The notes under the pieces were generated by a model. That model was not told the origin of the DNA. It made no database searches and saw only the letters and a list, made by a program, of their open reading frames with translations. Below are positions 7,875-16,452 of a DNA stretch of 64,000 nucleotides, piece after piece. The position numbers and the translations under genes were made by a program. This stretch comes from JAVBMU01 sp031552185. GTDB lineage: Bacteria; Actinomycetota; Actinomycetes; Actinomycetales; Cellulomonadaceae. The first letter of the stretch is position 1. Each line of letters starts with the position of its first letter. The stretch lies in NCBI GenBank assembly GCA_031552185.1, contig JAVBMU010000007.1, positions 17,485 to 81,484 on the forward strand, read 5' to 3'.

Positions 7875-9182
7875 ATGGCGCGCGACCGAGCGGGATGGCG
7901 CCCGATCACGCTCGCCGTCACGGGACTGCTTCTGGTTGCAGCCGGCGTCGGGGGCGGTTATCTCCTTCATTCACCGAAAGAACGGTTGGCGGTCGAGGTT
8001 CCGCGAACGCTGCTTTCCGCACCGGTGGAGTCCCGGTCGCTGATCACGGAATATGCCGGCACGGGCGTCTTCACGGCGGCCAGTGAGATTGCCGTACGCG
8101 CGGCCGCGCCGAATGGCATGGATGGCCTCGTGACGGCGTCGCCCGTCGCGGCGGGGCAGCAGGTGCCGTGGTGTCGACCCGTTGTCGAGGTGAGTGGTCG
8201 GCCCATCATCCTTCTGCGCGGTGGCCTCCCCGCCTACCGGGACCTTTCGGTGGGCGACGTCGGCGTCGATGTACGGAGGTTGCAGGAGGCGCTTCGGGAC
8301 TGCGGAATCCGGGTCGGCGTCGACGGAGACTTCGGGGCGAGCACAGCCCGCGCGGTGAAGGAACTCTATCGTGCGGCCGGATACCGCCCCGTCAGCTCGG
8401 CCGCGGAGGGGCTCAGCGGGGTCGCCGCACCGGAGAAAGCGACGGAATCCGGCGCAGTCACCGACACCGGCTCGGGGCAGGAGGCGAGCGCCGAGATCGC
8501 TGATGCCTCCCTCACGGCGCGGCCGGTCTCCGGAGGGGAAGGAAGGGCCGGTACGCCGGGGCCGACTCCCACGCCCAACGACGCCGAGTCCGCTCCGGCT
8601 TCCGCGGCGGACGCCGTGAAGACAATCATCGTTCCCCGCGCGGAACTTGTTTTCGCTCCTGAACCGGTGCGGGCGGTCGCAGTCGGCGCGCCCGGAACGA
8701 CGGTGGGAGCCCAACCGGTGGCTCGGCTTGCGGGTACCCGGGCCCGCTTCAGCGTGTCGCTCTCGGCCGCCCAGCGAGCTGCGATCAAGCCGGGGGCTCT
8801 GGTCACGGTGAGCAAGGGGGACTGGAAGGAGGACACCAAGTTAACTGCGCTGCCTGACAGGCCGGTGATCGATGAAAGCGGCATCCCGACGTATCCGGTT
8901 GTGTTGGCGCCTGCCACTGTTCCGCCGGCATTTCTCGACGAGGAGGGGCAGTTTGTGGTCAAGGTCGGCCGAGCGGAGCCCTACGAGTTGGTCGTCCCGG
9001 TGTCGGCGGTCTACGAGGACAGCAACGGAACCTCGTTTGTGCAGCGTCTCTCCCCCGGCACCCCGCCGACGCAGGCGCGAGTGACCGTCACGGTGGCCGC
9101 CTCGGCGAATGGCTACGTGTCCATCAACGTCGTGAAGGGACGTCTTGCGAAGGGGGACGAGGTGGTCGTCGGTGACAAGTGA
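7875..9182 (+). CDS. Membrane-anchored adaptor with peptidoglycan-binding domain (module 1)
   Basis: A 435-residue protein with one N-terminal transmembrane helix (about 11-30) and a large extracytoplasmic part. Residues about 55-125 and 260-435 look like the two halves of a membrane-fusion (HlyD/MacA-like) protein, ending in the usual VVPVSAVYEDSNG and VKGRLAKGDEVVVGD strands. Between them, at about 130-175, is a PG_binding_1-like helix bundle (GDVGVDVRRLQEALRDCGI, VDGDFGASTARAVKELY), then a low-complexity linker. The peptidoglycan domain occupies the place where MacA proteins carry a coiled-coil hairpin. Two Cys (WC, RDC) are conserved in the paralog. It probably connects the ABC permease to the cell wall. 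Confidence 0.82.
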   Translation: MARDRAGWRPITLAVTGLLLVAAGVGGGYLLHSPKERLAVEVPRTLLSAPVESRSLITEYAGTGVFTAASEIAVRAAAPNGMDGLVTASPVAAGQQVPWCRPVVEVSGRPIILLRGGLPAYRDLSVGDVGVDVRRLQEALRDCGIRVGVDGDFGASTARAVKELYRAAGYRPVSSAAEGLSGVAAPEKATESGAVTDTGSGQEASAEIADASLTARPVSGGEGRAGTPGPTPTPNDAESAPASAADAVKTIIVPRAELVFAPEPVRAVAVGAPGTTVGAQPVARLAGTRARFSVSLSAAQRAAIKPGALVTVSKGDWKEDTKLTALPDRPVIDESGIPTYPVVLAPATVPPAFLDEEGQFVVKVGRAEPYELVVPVSAVYEDSNGTSFVQRLSPGTPPTQARVTVTVAASANGYVSINVVKGRLAKGDEVVVGDK

Positions 9183-9870
9183 GCAGCCCCTGCTGGAGCT
9201 TCGCGACGCCGCTCGCACCTTCGGGCGGGCAGACGCTGCGGTGCACGCTCTGGCTGGTGTCAGCCTCAAGATAGGCGCGGGTACGTCGCTGGCGGTCACC
9301 GGACGCTCGGGATCAGGCAAGTCGACTCTCCTCAACGTGATCGGCCTCGTCGAGGTGCTCACGGCGGGGCAATACTTTGTCGGCGGGCAGGACACCAGCT
9401 CGCTTGCGCCCCGTGACCTCAATGCCTTGCGGGCGGGGATGTTCGGATTCGTCTTCCAGGCATTTCACTTGGTTCCCTACCTGACAGTTGCCGAGAACGT
9501 CGAGATGGGAATGACCTATCGCAGGCGGCCCGGGCGTGAACGTGCCCGTCGAGTTGCCACCCTGCTCGAGCAGGTCGGGCTCGGCCACCGGCGGGATGCC
9601 TCGGTTGCGACGCTCTCCGGCGGGGAGCGGCAACGCACCGCAGTCGCTCGGGCGCTGGTCCGACAGCCGGTCGTCCTGCTTGCGGACGAGCCGACCGGCA
9701 ACCTCGACGACGCGTCGGCCGCAGGCGTGATCGAACTGCTCGACGCGATCGTGTCGGAGGGAATTGCTCTGGTGATGGTGACACATGATCGCGCGACAGC
9801 CGCCCGCGCCCAACGACAGGTTCACATCCGAGACGGTCGGATCCAGCCGAATGAGCGGGTTGAGGCATGA
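9172..9870 (+). CDS. MacB-type ABC transporter ATP-binding protein (module 1)
   Basis: A 232-residue nucleotide-binding protein with Walker A GRSGSGKST, the Q-loop in FVFQAFHLVPYLTVAENV, signature LSGGERQRTAVARAL, Walker B VVLLADEPTGNLDD and H-loop VTHD. This is the LolD/MacB/FtsE subfamily, which works mechanically with FtsX-fold permeases. GTG 9172 overlaps the adaptor gene by 11 bases and matches the start of the paralog at 15506. It overlaps the permease by four bases (ATGA). Confidence 0.93.
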   Translation: MTSEQPLLELRDAARTFGRADAAVHALAGVSLKIGAGTSLAVTGRSGSGKSTLLNVIGLVEVLTAGQYFVGGQDTSSLAPRDLNALRAGMFGFVFQAFHLVPYLTVAENVEMGMTYRRRPGRERARRVATLLEQVGLGHRRDASVATLSGGERQRTAVARALVRQPVVLLADEPTGNLDDASAAGVIELLDAIVSEGIALVMVTHDRATAARAQRQVHIRDGRIQPNERVEA

Positions 9871-11066
9871 ACACGGGTCCGCCGCCGCGAGCCGATTGGG
9901 GGCTTGTCGCTCGACATGCCACCGCAGCCATCGTCCGCCGCCCCGGCAGGTCGATGATCACCGCGGTTGGAGTTGCCCTGGGTATCGCCGTCTTCCTGGT
10001 GACGGTCGGCTGGTCGCAGACCGTCGGTTCACAGATCAACCAGACGTTTGACGAACTGGCCGCGACTCTGCTGCGCGTGCGCGATGTCAAAGCGGATATC
10101 GCGACCGACGTCGCGATGCCCGATGACTTCGGGGCGCGGATCGGTCGCATCGGCGGCGTGGTCGCTGGTGGACGCCTCTGGGAGGGCGGACCCGCGCAGG
10201 TTCGGACGTCCGCTGCGACCGAACCCATCCAGCTGCCGGTCCTGGTCGCCGATCCAGGTGTGTTCGACGCGTCGGGTGCCACTTTGGCGTCCGGCCGCAT
10301 TCCTGACCTGACTGTCACAGAACTCGAGCAGCCGGTGGCCGTACTCGGCGCAGGCGCAGCAAGAGCACTGCACTTCCCGGATGATCGTTCCGGCGCGGCG
10401 ATTCGCCTCGGGTCCGTGTCTGTTCTCGTCATTGGCGTATTGGACGATCCTGGCAGTGCCACTGAACTCGACGGCGCCGTTATCGTCCCCCCGACCGCGC
10501 CCGTTGCGTCCGGAAATGTGCGTCCGCCGCCGAGCCAGATGTCAGCCGTCGTACGGGTTCAACTCGGCACGGCAAGCCATGTAGCCAACGCCCTTCCGGT
10601 CGCCCTCCGGCCGGATCAGCCGAGCCGGCTCGGCGTCCTGGTCCCGCCTGAGCCGACGGCGCTACGAGGCAATGTCCAGTCATCGCTCGACACCCTTGCT
10701 TACGGCGCCGCGTCTCTCTCCTTGGCCATTGGGGCGATCGGCATCATGAATTCCATGCTGATGTCCGTCGCCCAGCGTTCGGGCGAGATCGGGCTGCGGC
10801 GCTCGTTGGGCGCTGGTCGCCGCCACATTGTGGTCCAGTTCCTCCTGGAAGGGGCCGCGATCGGTGCCCTGGGGGCGATCGTCGGGACGGTCGCGGGCGA
10901 GACTGCCCTGCTTCTCCTGGCAACGATGAACGGCTGGCTACCGGTACTCGACCGAGGTCTGCTTGCGGTCGCTCCCTTCGCCGGCGTCGCGATTGGCGTG
11001 ATCGCCTCCGCTTACCCCGCCGCCCGCGCCGCGGGAATCGACCCGGCGACGACCTTGCGCTCCTAA
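9867..11066 (+). CDS. MacB/FtsX-fold ABC transporter permease (module 1)
   Basis: A 399-residue permease with one N-terminal transmembrane helix (about 31-52), an extracytoplasmic MacB-PCD-like domain (about 55-270) and three C-terminal helices flanking the motif AQRSGEIGLRRSLGAGRRHI, typical of FtsX-fold permeases. Such proteins do not form a classic channel; they transmit ATPase motion to the outside. With the adaptor and lipoprotein it would form an exporter or a cell-wall signalling complex. The substrate is unknown. Confidence 0.92.
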   Translation: MNTGPPPRADWGLVARHATAAIVRRPGRSMITAVGVALGIAVFLVTVGWSQTVGSQINQTFDELAATLLRVRDVKADIATDVAMPDDFGARIGRIGGVVAGGRLWEGGPAQVRTSAATEPIQLPVLVADPGVFDASGATLASGRIPDLTVTELEQPVAVLGAGAARALHFPDDRSGAAIRLGSVSVLVIGVLDDPGSATELDGAVIVPPTAPVASGNVRPPPSQMSAVVRVQLGTASHVANALPVALRPDQPSRLGVLVPPEPTALRGNVQSSLDTLAYGAASLSLAIGAIGIMNSMLMSVAQRSGEIGLRRSLGAGRRHIVVQFLLEGAAIGALGAIVGTVAGETALLLLATMNGWLPVLDRGLLAVAPFAGVAIGVIASAYPAARAAGIDPATTLRS

Positions 11067-11448
11067 ATGAGTGATACCGGCCCCGCGCAGGTCACCCCCC
11101 GTCCGCCAATCGAAAGGAAGCCGAATGGCTCAATGCAGATGAGGGTGTAGTCGAGGTCTGAAGCCGCCGACGTGCTCGGCGGCAGCGGTCCAAGGCGTCG
11201 CCGGCCAGGCGCACCGGAAGTACGTGTACAGGCAAGCTGCGGACCATGTCCACGCCACCGCGTCGGTCCACTACAACTACAACAAACTTCCCATCTCGTT
11301 CTGGACCGGGCTGAAGGGCACGGGTAACCTCATCACCCACTACACGCTGTCCGAGCGAGGTTTCCGGAACTGGTCCGAGAACAACTGGACGCGCTGCAAA
11401 TCGCACGTCGACCGCTACTGACGCATGAGAGCCTATCCCGGCGACACG
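11067..11448 (+). other. Inter-module region with a small, possibly decayed ORF
   Basis: Directly after the permease stop lies a 27-codon ORF (11067-11150, MSDTGPAQ...) of no recognised family. A good ribosome binding site AAAGGAAG and ATG 11125 lead into only five codons before a stop. Downstream, 11224-11421 encodes a 65-residue Trp/Tyr/His-rich peptide (VHYNYNKLPISFW, RGFRNWSENNW) in the frame of that ATG; in-frame sequence extends upstream to the stop at 11140-11142. This looks like a small secreted peptide gene whose 5' end was damaged, but no family supports it. The rest of the interval shows nothing else. Confidence 0.35.
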
Positions 11449-11464
11449 TGTGATCAGTCTCACA
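11449..11464. promoter_or_regulatory. CRP/GlxR-type operator before the second sigma gene
   Basis: TGTGATCAGTCTCACA matches the CRP-family consensus TGTGA-N6-TCACA at all ten consensus positions. It ends 10 bases before the GTG 11475 start, a position that would suit repression or roadblocking more than activation. Actinobacterial CRP homologues recognise the same half-sites. Confidence 0.6.
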
Positions 11465-11474
11465 GCAGGGCCTT

Positions 11475-12074
11475 GTGATTCCGGGTGCTTCCCTTGGACG
11501 AAGGGTTGGGAGGGAAGAATGGCGCGATGACGACGGAAGGGCTGGTGCAGGTATCGACGCCGAGGCGTTCCGTTCACTGTTCATTGCTCTCGCCCCTGAG
11601 GTGCGCCGATGGGCGGCGCGTTCGGTCGGACCGGACGCCGCCGATGATGTGGTCGCGGAGACGTTCACTGTCGCGTGGCAACGGAGAGATCATCTGCCGG
11701 ATGGCGAAAGCGAGATCCGGGCCTGGGTTTTCGTAGTCGCTCGTCACAAGGTGTTTCACATCACGTCGCGGATGGGTCGAGACAGCGTCCTGCGGCGTCG
11801 GGTCGCCGACGCCGCAGGACGCTCCACCAGCGGCGACGCCGCCGACGTTGTTGTCGCATCAGTTCACGCTCGGGATATCTTCAACAATTTGAGGCCTGAG
11901 GATCGAGAAGTTCTTGTTCTGGTTGGCGTGTACGGTCTGAGCCCGGCCGACGCCGCTGCCGTTTTGGGCTGCAGCATGACTGCAATGACTACCCGTCTAT
12001 CCCGCGCCCGTCGTCGTCTTGAGCAGCTATCTCGAGGCGTCGAAGCCGTCCAAACCGCGAAGAGGGTGCAATGA
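11475..12074 (+). CDS. ECF-type RNA polymerase sigma factor (module 2)
   Basis: A 199-residue ECF sigma factor. Region 2 is about residues 28-100 (GPDAADDVVAETFTVAWQRRDHL, AWVFVVARHKVFHI) and region 4 about 130-185 with the helix-turn-helix LSPADAAAVLGCSMTAMTTRL. GTG 11475 is the only convenient in-frame start, with AGCAGGG before it. It overlaps the anti-sigma-like gene by four bases (ATGA), the normal arrangement for a sigma/anti-sigma pair. It belongs to the same broad type as the sigma at 6219 but is not close to identical. Confidence 0.88.
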   Translation: MIPGASLGRRVGREEWRDDDGRAGAGIDAEAFRSLFIALAPEVRRWAARSVGPDAADDVVAETFTVAWQRRDHLPDGESEIRAWVFVVARHKVFHITSRMGRDSVLRRRVADAAGRSTSGDAADVVVASVHARDIFNNLRPEDREVLVLVGVYGLSPADAAAVLGCSMTAMTTRLSRARRRLEQLSRGVEAVQTAKRVQ

Positions 12075-13171
12075 CGTCCATACAGGAAGATGTTCATGCC
12101 TTGCGGACGATGGCTGCCGGACTTGGCCTTCAGCCTGTAGCGGCTCCGGCAAGTATGAAATGCAGCCCGCCGCCCGATCCGCATTGGATTGAGGCGACGC
12201 TCGCGCGCGTGACCTCAGGTCACGGTTCACCGGCGGCTGTAGCAGACCCCCCAATCCGACCTCGTCCGACGCAGCGAACAAGGCATGTGTACGGCGTAAT
12301 TGGCATTGCTGCATGCATCGCGCTTCTCGCAGTGGTGGTAGGCATCGCCGCCTATCGACCCGCCCCGGCATCCGCCGTGCCGCCGGTGCTTTCGTTCTCT
12401 CGGGTTGATCCGAGAGCCCTCGGACCGGATTCGGGTGTGCCGGCGAAACTGCAACTGTTGGGCATTGCCGCCGCCGCCCGAGCATCGCACGACGACCCAC
12501 GACCCCCCGGGTCGGAAACGCAACACGTCCGGACCGACGAGTGGCGATTGGAGACTGAGGTCACGGACCGGGTCGCAGTCAAAATTCGACCGACGCACAG
12601 GGACTCGTGGTTGGGCGCGGACGGGCGTCGTCGACTCCGCGAGACGCCGACCGCGCCGCAGTTCGACGAGAACGGGCGCCAGGTGGAACGGGGGGAATCC
12701 GGCGAGACCGTCACCGACACCGTGTCGCATGACGTATTCAACCTGCCGAGGAACCTGCCCCACGACCCTTCACGCCTAGCCGACATCTTGTTGCGCGGAA
12801 CTCCCGCCGAGGGCGGCGCGGACACGGCAACCCAAACGCTCGCTCTGGCGTCCAGGATCGCCGACATTTTTGACACCCGAGTCGTGGACTCTGATGTACG
12901 TGCCGCACTGTGGACCGTTCTTTCCAAACGCGAAGCTGTACGGGATCTGGGCGCGACGCTCGACCGTGCCGGTCGACCCGGTCGAGCCTTCTCGATCTGG
13001 GACGCAGACACTCTTGCCCTCGAGATCTGGATTATCGATACCACAACTGGCTCGCTTCTTGGGCGCGAGGCCGTCATGTTCGGCTATGCCGGTGTCGTGA
13101 CCGACCAGGTGCCGCGCGCGCCCTGGATCGGCTGGCAGGTTACGTACCTGGGCGCGACCTGGGAGAAGTGA
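12071..13171 (+). CDS. CU044_5270-like membrane protein, probable anti-sigma factor
   Basis: A 366-residue protein with a cytoplasmic N-terminal part (about 1-72), one transmembrane helix (about 74-95, VYGVIGIAACIALLAVVVGI) and an extracytoplasmic domain of about 265 residues. The pattern, an ECF sigma factor followed by a single-pass protein with a large outer domain containing repeated DT-T-S-L and WxVTYLGATWE-like elements, matches actinobacterial CU044_5270-family proteins. It would hold the sigma factor until an envelope signal arrives; that role is inferred from position and topology. Module 1 has no equivalent. Confidence 0.7.
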   Translation: MTSIQEDVHALRTMAAGLGLQPVAAPASMKCSPPPDPHWIEATLARVTSGHGSPAAVADPPIRPRPTQRTRHVYGVIGIAACIALLAVVVGIAAYRPAPASAVPPVLSFSRVDPRALGPDSGVPAKLQLLGIAAAARASHDDPRPPGSETQHVRTDEWRLETEVTDRVAVKIRPTHRDSWLGADGRRRLRETPTAPQFDENGRQVERGESGETVTDTVSHDVFNLPRNLPHDPSRLADILLRGTPAEGGADTATQTLALASRIADIFDTRVVDSDVRAALWTVLSKREAVRDLGATLDRAGRPGRAFSIWDADTLALEIWIIDTTTGSLLGREAVMFGYAGVVTDQVPRAPWIGWQVTYLGATWEK

Positions 13172-13265
13172 CCGAGTTCACATTCGCCGGGCGTGATCCG
13201 GGCAGGGCGTACCGGATGAAGAAGCGATCGGGAAAATCCTGGTCCGCACAACGAGAGGAATCCGA

Positions 13266-14192
13266 ATGACTCGCGGCACCGTCACCGTCGTTCGCGCACT
13301 CGCAGCCGCTTTGCCGCTCATCTTCGCGGCAGCGCTGCTTGCGGGCTGCGGGGCGAGCCCCGGGCCGCAAACTCTGCCTGCAACGACGAAGCTGACCGAA
13401 TCCTCGCTCATTGAAGGTGCCTACGCGAACCCAGTCGATTCTATCATGTTTCCCGATGATGCGGAACAGTCGTTGATCACGGCATCCCTGGAAGGACGCA
13501 TCAAGGTTTGCATGTCGGCCGCTGGATACACGTACCACAGCGGAGACGGCCTGCGAAAGCATCGGACCGCAGTGGATGCACAGTACACCTACTCCGTTAC
13601 GGATCCCGCCACGGCGGCCGAACTTGGATTCCGCCCCGCCAGTTGGAACGAAGCTGTGCAGGGCCGCCCGGACAGCGGCACTCGACCCGAGGGATACGAA
13701 GAGGCTCTCATCGGGGACAGCGACAAGAAAACCGTCGTCGACGTCGACGGTATTTCGATCGGGAACTATGACCCTGGGTCTTGTTGGGGCAAAGCGATGG
13801 ATGCGGTGACGCCTGGTTGGGCGCGCCAGGAGCGACTCTTCACAATTGCCACGGAGTTGCTTCTCACGGCAAGCACCAAAGCCGACAGTGAGCCTCGGGT
13901 CAAAGCTGCGAACGCAAAGTGGAGCGTTTGCATGGCGAAGGCTGGCTTCGACTACGCGAAGCCGATGGATGCGAACAACGACGAGCGCTTCATCACTGAC
14001 CGGGCGACCGCGGAAGAGATCTCGGTCGCTGTGGCATCGGCGACTTGTCAGCATTCATCCGGCCTGCTTCGGATCTGGTCGAAAGTGCGTGCTGAATTGA
14101 CTCAGCGGGAACTGGATAAGCACCCCGGCATTGTTACCGAGTGGCTGAAGCTACAAGCGGAATCCGCGTCCAGGGCAAAGGCGGCCAACTGA
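13266..14192 (+). CDS. Cys-rich lipoprotein of unrecognised family (module 2)
   Basis: A 308-residue paralog of the protein at 6968. It has a signal peptide with lipobox LAGC, and the four extra Cys in the same context (VCMSAAG, GSCWGKA, VCMAKAGF, ATCQHSSG). The conserved blocks ESSLIEGAYANP, DAQYTYSVTDP, PEGYEEAL and DKHPGIVTEWL are present. ATG 13266 follows GAGAGGAA. One base separates it from the adaptor gene. Because this gene keeps all conserved features despite the damage downstream, it may still be functional. Confidence 0.8.
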   Translation: MTRGTVTVVRALAAALPLIFAAALLAGCGASPGPQTLPATTKLTESSLIEGAYANPVDSIMFPDDAEQSLITASLEGRIKVCMSAAGYTYHSGDGLRKHRTAVDAQYTYSVTDPATAAELGFRPASWNEAVQGRPDSGTRPEGYEEALIGDSDKKTVVDVDGISIGNYDPGSCWGKAMDAVTPGWARQERLFTIATELLLTASTKADSEPRVKAANAKWSVCMAKAGFDYAKPMDANNDERFITDRATAEEISVAVASATCQHSSGLLRIWSKVRAELTQRELDKHPGIVTEWLKLQAESASRAKAAN

Positions 14193-14193
14193 C

Positions 14194-15516
14194 ATGCGGG
14201 GACGGCGCGCCGTTCTTCTTGCGGCATGCGCCCTCGTTCTGATCGGGGGAGGCGCAGGAGGTGGATTCCTTCTGCACTCGCCGGACGAGCGCGTCACTGT
14301 AGAGGTCTCCCGCACAACGCTAACGGCGCCCGTTCAGAAGCGGGCGCTCACCACCACTTACACAGGATCCGGTACTTTCTCCGGAGGCGGCGAGGTCAAC
14401 GTGCAGGTCTCGGCTCCGGCAGGGATGGGTACCGTGATCACCGACGTGCCGACACAGGTGGGTCAACCGTTGCGTTGGTGCACGGTGGTGGTTGAGGTCA
14501 GCGGTCGCCCGATCATTCTCTTGCGCGGCGGACTGCCGGCATATCGGGATCTCACAATCGGCGACGAAGGTCGAGATGTCCGCCAGCTCCAGGAGGCGCT
14601 GCGGGATTGTGGAATGGCGGTCCGCATCGACGGGAAGTGCGGCGCAGGCACAGGTTACGCCGTCGAGAAGCTTTACCGCTCCGTAGGCTACCGATCGGTC
14701 ACGTCGGCCAGCATCGCATTGACGGCCGCGGCGGCGAGTCCGAGTTCCGCACCGGAAACGGACGAGGCCCGCACGGCCTCCAGTTCGTCCGCTGCTACGG
14801 CGGTCGTGACGGAGCTCCAAACCGTCTTTGTGATGCATCGCGACGGTGATGCCGCGGACGAGGGCAGGTCCGCAGGTGAGCCCACCACCGAGGGATCACC
14901 CACCGCAAAATCGACCGTCGAGGACGATTCGAAGGCTGGACCGGGGGTTGTGGTTGCGCCCAGAGGCGAACTGATTTTTGTGCCGACAACTGCCCGTGCA
15001 ATTTTCATTCCGGCGCCGGGGTCTGCCGTTGACACTCAACCCGCAGCGCGACTCGCCCTTGCCGGAGACAGATTCGTCGTCGCCTTCAGTGCGGTTCAGC
15101 GGGCAGCGATCCCGCAGGGAGCGGTTATCACTATCAGGAGAGACGACTGGACCGAAGAACTCCAGCTTCCAGCATTACCGGACCGGGCGACCCAGGACGA
15201 GAGCGGCCAGCCCACGTACGTTGTGACCCTGAAGCTCAGCGGTTCGATTCCGGCCGCGTTCTATGGCGAGGAGGGGCAATTCTCTGTCGCCGTCGGAGGA
15301 GCGAAGTCACATGAACTCGTCGTTCCAATAGCAGCGGTTTTCGGGGACACGGATTCCGCCATGTATGTCAAGGTATCGGTTCCCGACTCGACGGCGTCGC
15401 CAGCGGTGAGTCGCGTGCGAGTCGCTGTGGTTGCCGCCGCGGGGGGCTATGCGGCGCTCAAGGTCCTGGACGGGCACTTGGCGGTCGGCGACGAGGTGAT
15501 CATTGGTGACCGCTGA
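14194..15516 (+). CDS. Membrane-anchored adaptor with peptidoglycan-binding domain (module 2)
   Basis: A 440-residue paralog of the adaptor at 7875: transmembrane helix (about 5-26), adaptor halves, and a peptidoglycan-binding-like insert (GDEGRDVRQLQEALRDCGM). The second part of that insert differs from copy 1: DGDFGAST has become DGKCGAGT, losing the Phe and gaining a Cys, so wall binding may be weakened. A low-complexity linker (about 180-255) follows and the C-terminal strands VVPIAAVFGDTDS and LDGHLAVGDEVIIGD are intact. Confidence 0.8.
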   Translation: MRGRRAVLLAACALVLIGGGAGGGFLLHSPDERVTVEVSRTTLTAPVQKRALTTTYTGSGTFSGGGEVNVQVSAPAGMGTVITDVPTQVGQPLRWCTVVVEVSGRPIILLRGGLPAYRDLTIGDEGRDVRQLQEALRDCGMAVRIDGKCGAGTGYAVEKLYRSVGYRSVTSASIALTAAAASPSSAPETDEARTASSSSAATAVVTELQTVFVMHRDGDAADEGRSAGEPTTEGSPTAKSTVEDDSKAGPGVVVAPRGELIFVPTTARAIFIPAPGSAVDTQPAARLALAGDRFVVAFSAVQRAAIPQGAVITIRRDDWTEELQLPALPDRATQDESGQPTYVVTLKLSGSIPAAFYGEEGQFSVAVGGAKSHELVVPIAAVFGDTDSAMYVKVSVPDSTASPAVSRVRVAVVAAAGGYAALKVLDGHLAVGDEVIIGDR

Positions 15517-16156
15517 ACCGCCGCTCCTCGAGTTGCGTGACGCCCAGCGCACGTTTGGCACCGGTGATGCCGCGGTGCGAGCGATCGCCGGGGTTGATCT
15601 CTGCGTTCATGCGGGTACGTCCCTGGCCATTACCGGGCGATCCGGATCGGGCAAGTCAACCTTGCTGAACGTCCTGGGGCTGCTGGAATCGCTGACGTCG
15701 GGACGGTACCTTATCAATGGACGGGACGCCCAAGGTTTGACCTACAAGGAAGTCGACGCATTGCGGGCGAGCATGTTCGGTTTCGTTTTTCAGGCATTTC
15801 ACCTGGTGCCCTATCTGACGGTTGCGGAGAACATAGCGATGGGATTGGCTTATTGCCGCCGGCCCAGGCGCGAAAGGGCGACGGAGATCGACATGCTTCT
15901 TGAGCGGGTGGGACTGACTCATCGGCGGAATGCCCCGGTGACGACTCTGTCCGGCGGCGAGAAACAGCGTGCTGCAGTCGCTCGGGCGCTGGTTCGTCGG
16001 CCGGCCGTCTTGTTTGCCGATGAGCCTACCGGTAGTCTTGACGACGCATCCGCGTCGGACGTGATCAGCCTTTTCGGTGCGATTGTTGCCGAGGGTCTTG
16101 CGCTTGTCATGGTGACTCACGACATGGCGACCGCGGCGCGATGCTCATGTCGGTAG
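15506..16156 (+). CDS. MacB-type ABC ATPase with replaced C-terminus (module 2)
   Basis: A 216-residue paralog of the ATPase at 9172. Walker A GRSGSGKST, signature LSGGEKQRAAVARAL, Walker B VLFADEPTGSLDD and H-loop VTHD are all present. After ATAAR the sequence jumps: the last roughly 20 residues of copy 1 are replaced by CSCR and a stop, because a deletion joined this point to the permease gene. All catalytic motifs survive, so it could still bind and hydrolyse ATP. GTG 15506 is chosen by alignment with copy 1; TTG 15503 is also possible. Confidence 0.82.
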   Translation: MTAEPPLLELRDAQRTFGTGDAAVRAIAGVDLCVHAGTSLAITGRSGSGKSTLLNVLGLLESLTSGRYLINGRDAQGLTYKEVDALRASMFGFVFQAFHLVPYLTVAENIAMGLAYCRRPRRERATEIDMLLERVGLTHRRNAPVTTLSGGEKQRAAVARALVRRPAVLFADEPTGSLDDASASDVISLFGAIVAEGLALVMVTHDMATAARCSCR

Positions 16157-16452
16157 CGCAACGTTCGGGCGAGATCGGCTTGCGGCGCGCGCTCGGCGCG
16201 AGTCGGCGCCATGTCGTCGCTCAGTTCCTGTTCGAGGGGTCGGCCATCGGAGCGCTCGGATCGCTGGTCGGCACGGTGGCGGGAGAGGCAGCGCTCATCG
16301 TTCTCGCCATGCTCAACGGCTGGCAGCCAGTGTTGGCGCGGTCGACGCTACTCGTGGGTGCGGGTGCGGGCGTGCTTGTTGGCATTGCCGCCTCGGTTTA
16401 CCCGGCGCTTCGCGCTGCGAGGATTGACCCGGCGACGACTCTGCGCTCCTGA
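16141..16452 (+). pseudogene. Permease remnant, C-terminal 103 codons (module 2)
   Basis: The frame encodes the C-terminal part of an FtsX-fold permease (MSVAQRSGEIGLRRALGASR and the two last membrane helices), closely similar to residues about 297-399 of the permease at 9867. Everything upstream is missing: the N-terminal helix, the outer domain and the first of the three C-terminal helices. By comparison with copy 1, about 947 bp (equivalent to 9808-10754) were deleted, and since this is not a multiple of three the fusion shifts frame. A fragment this short is unlikely to work as a permease. Confidence 0.85.
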
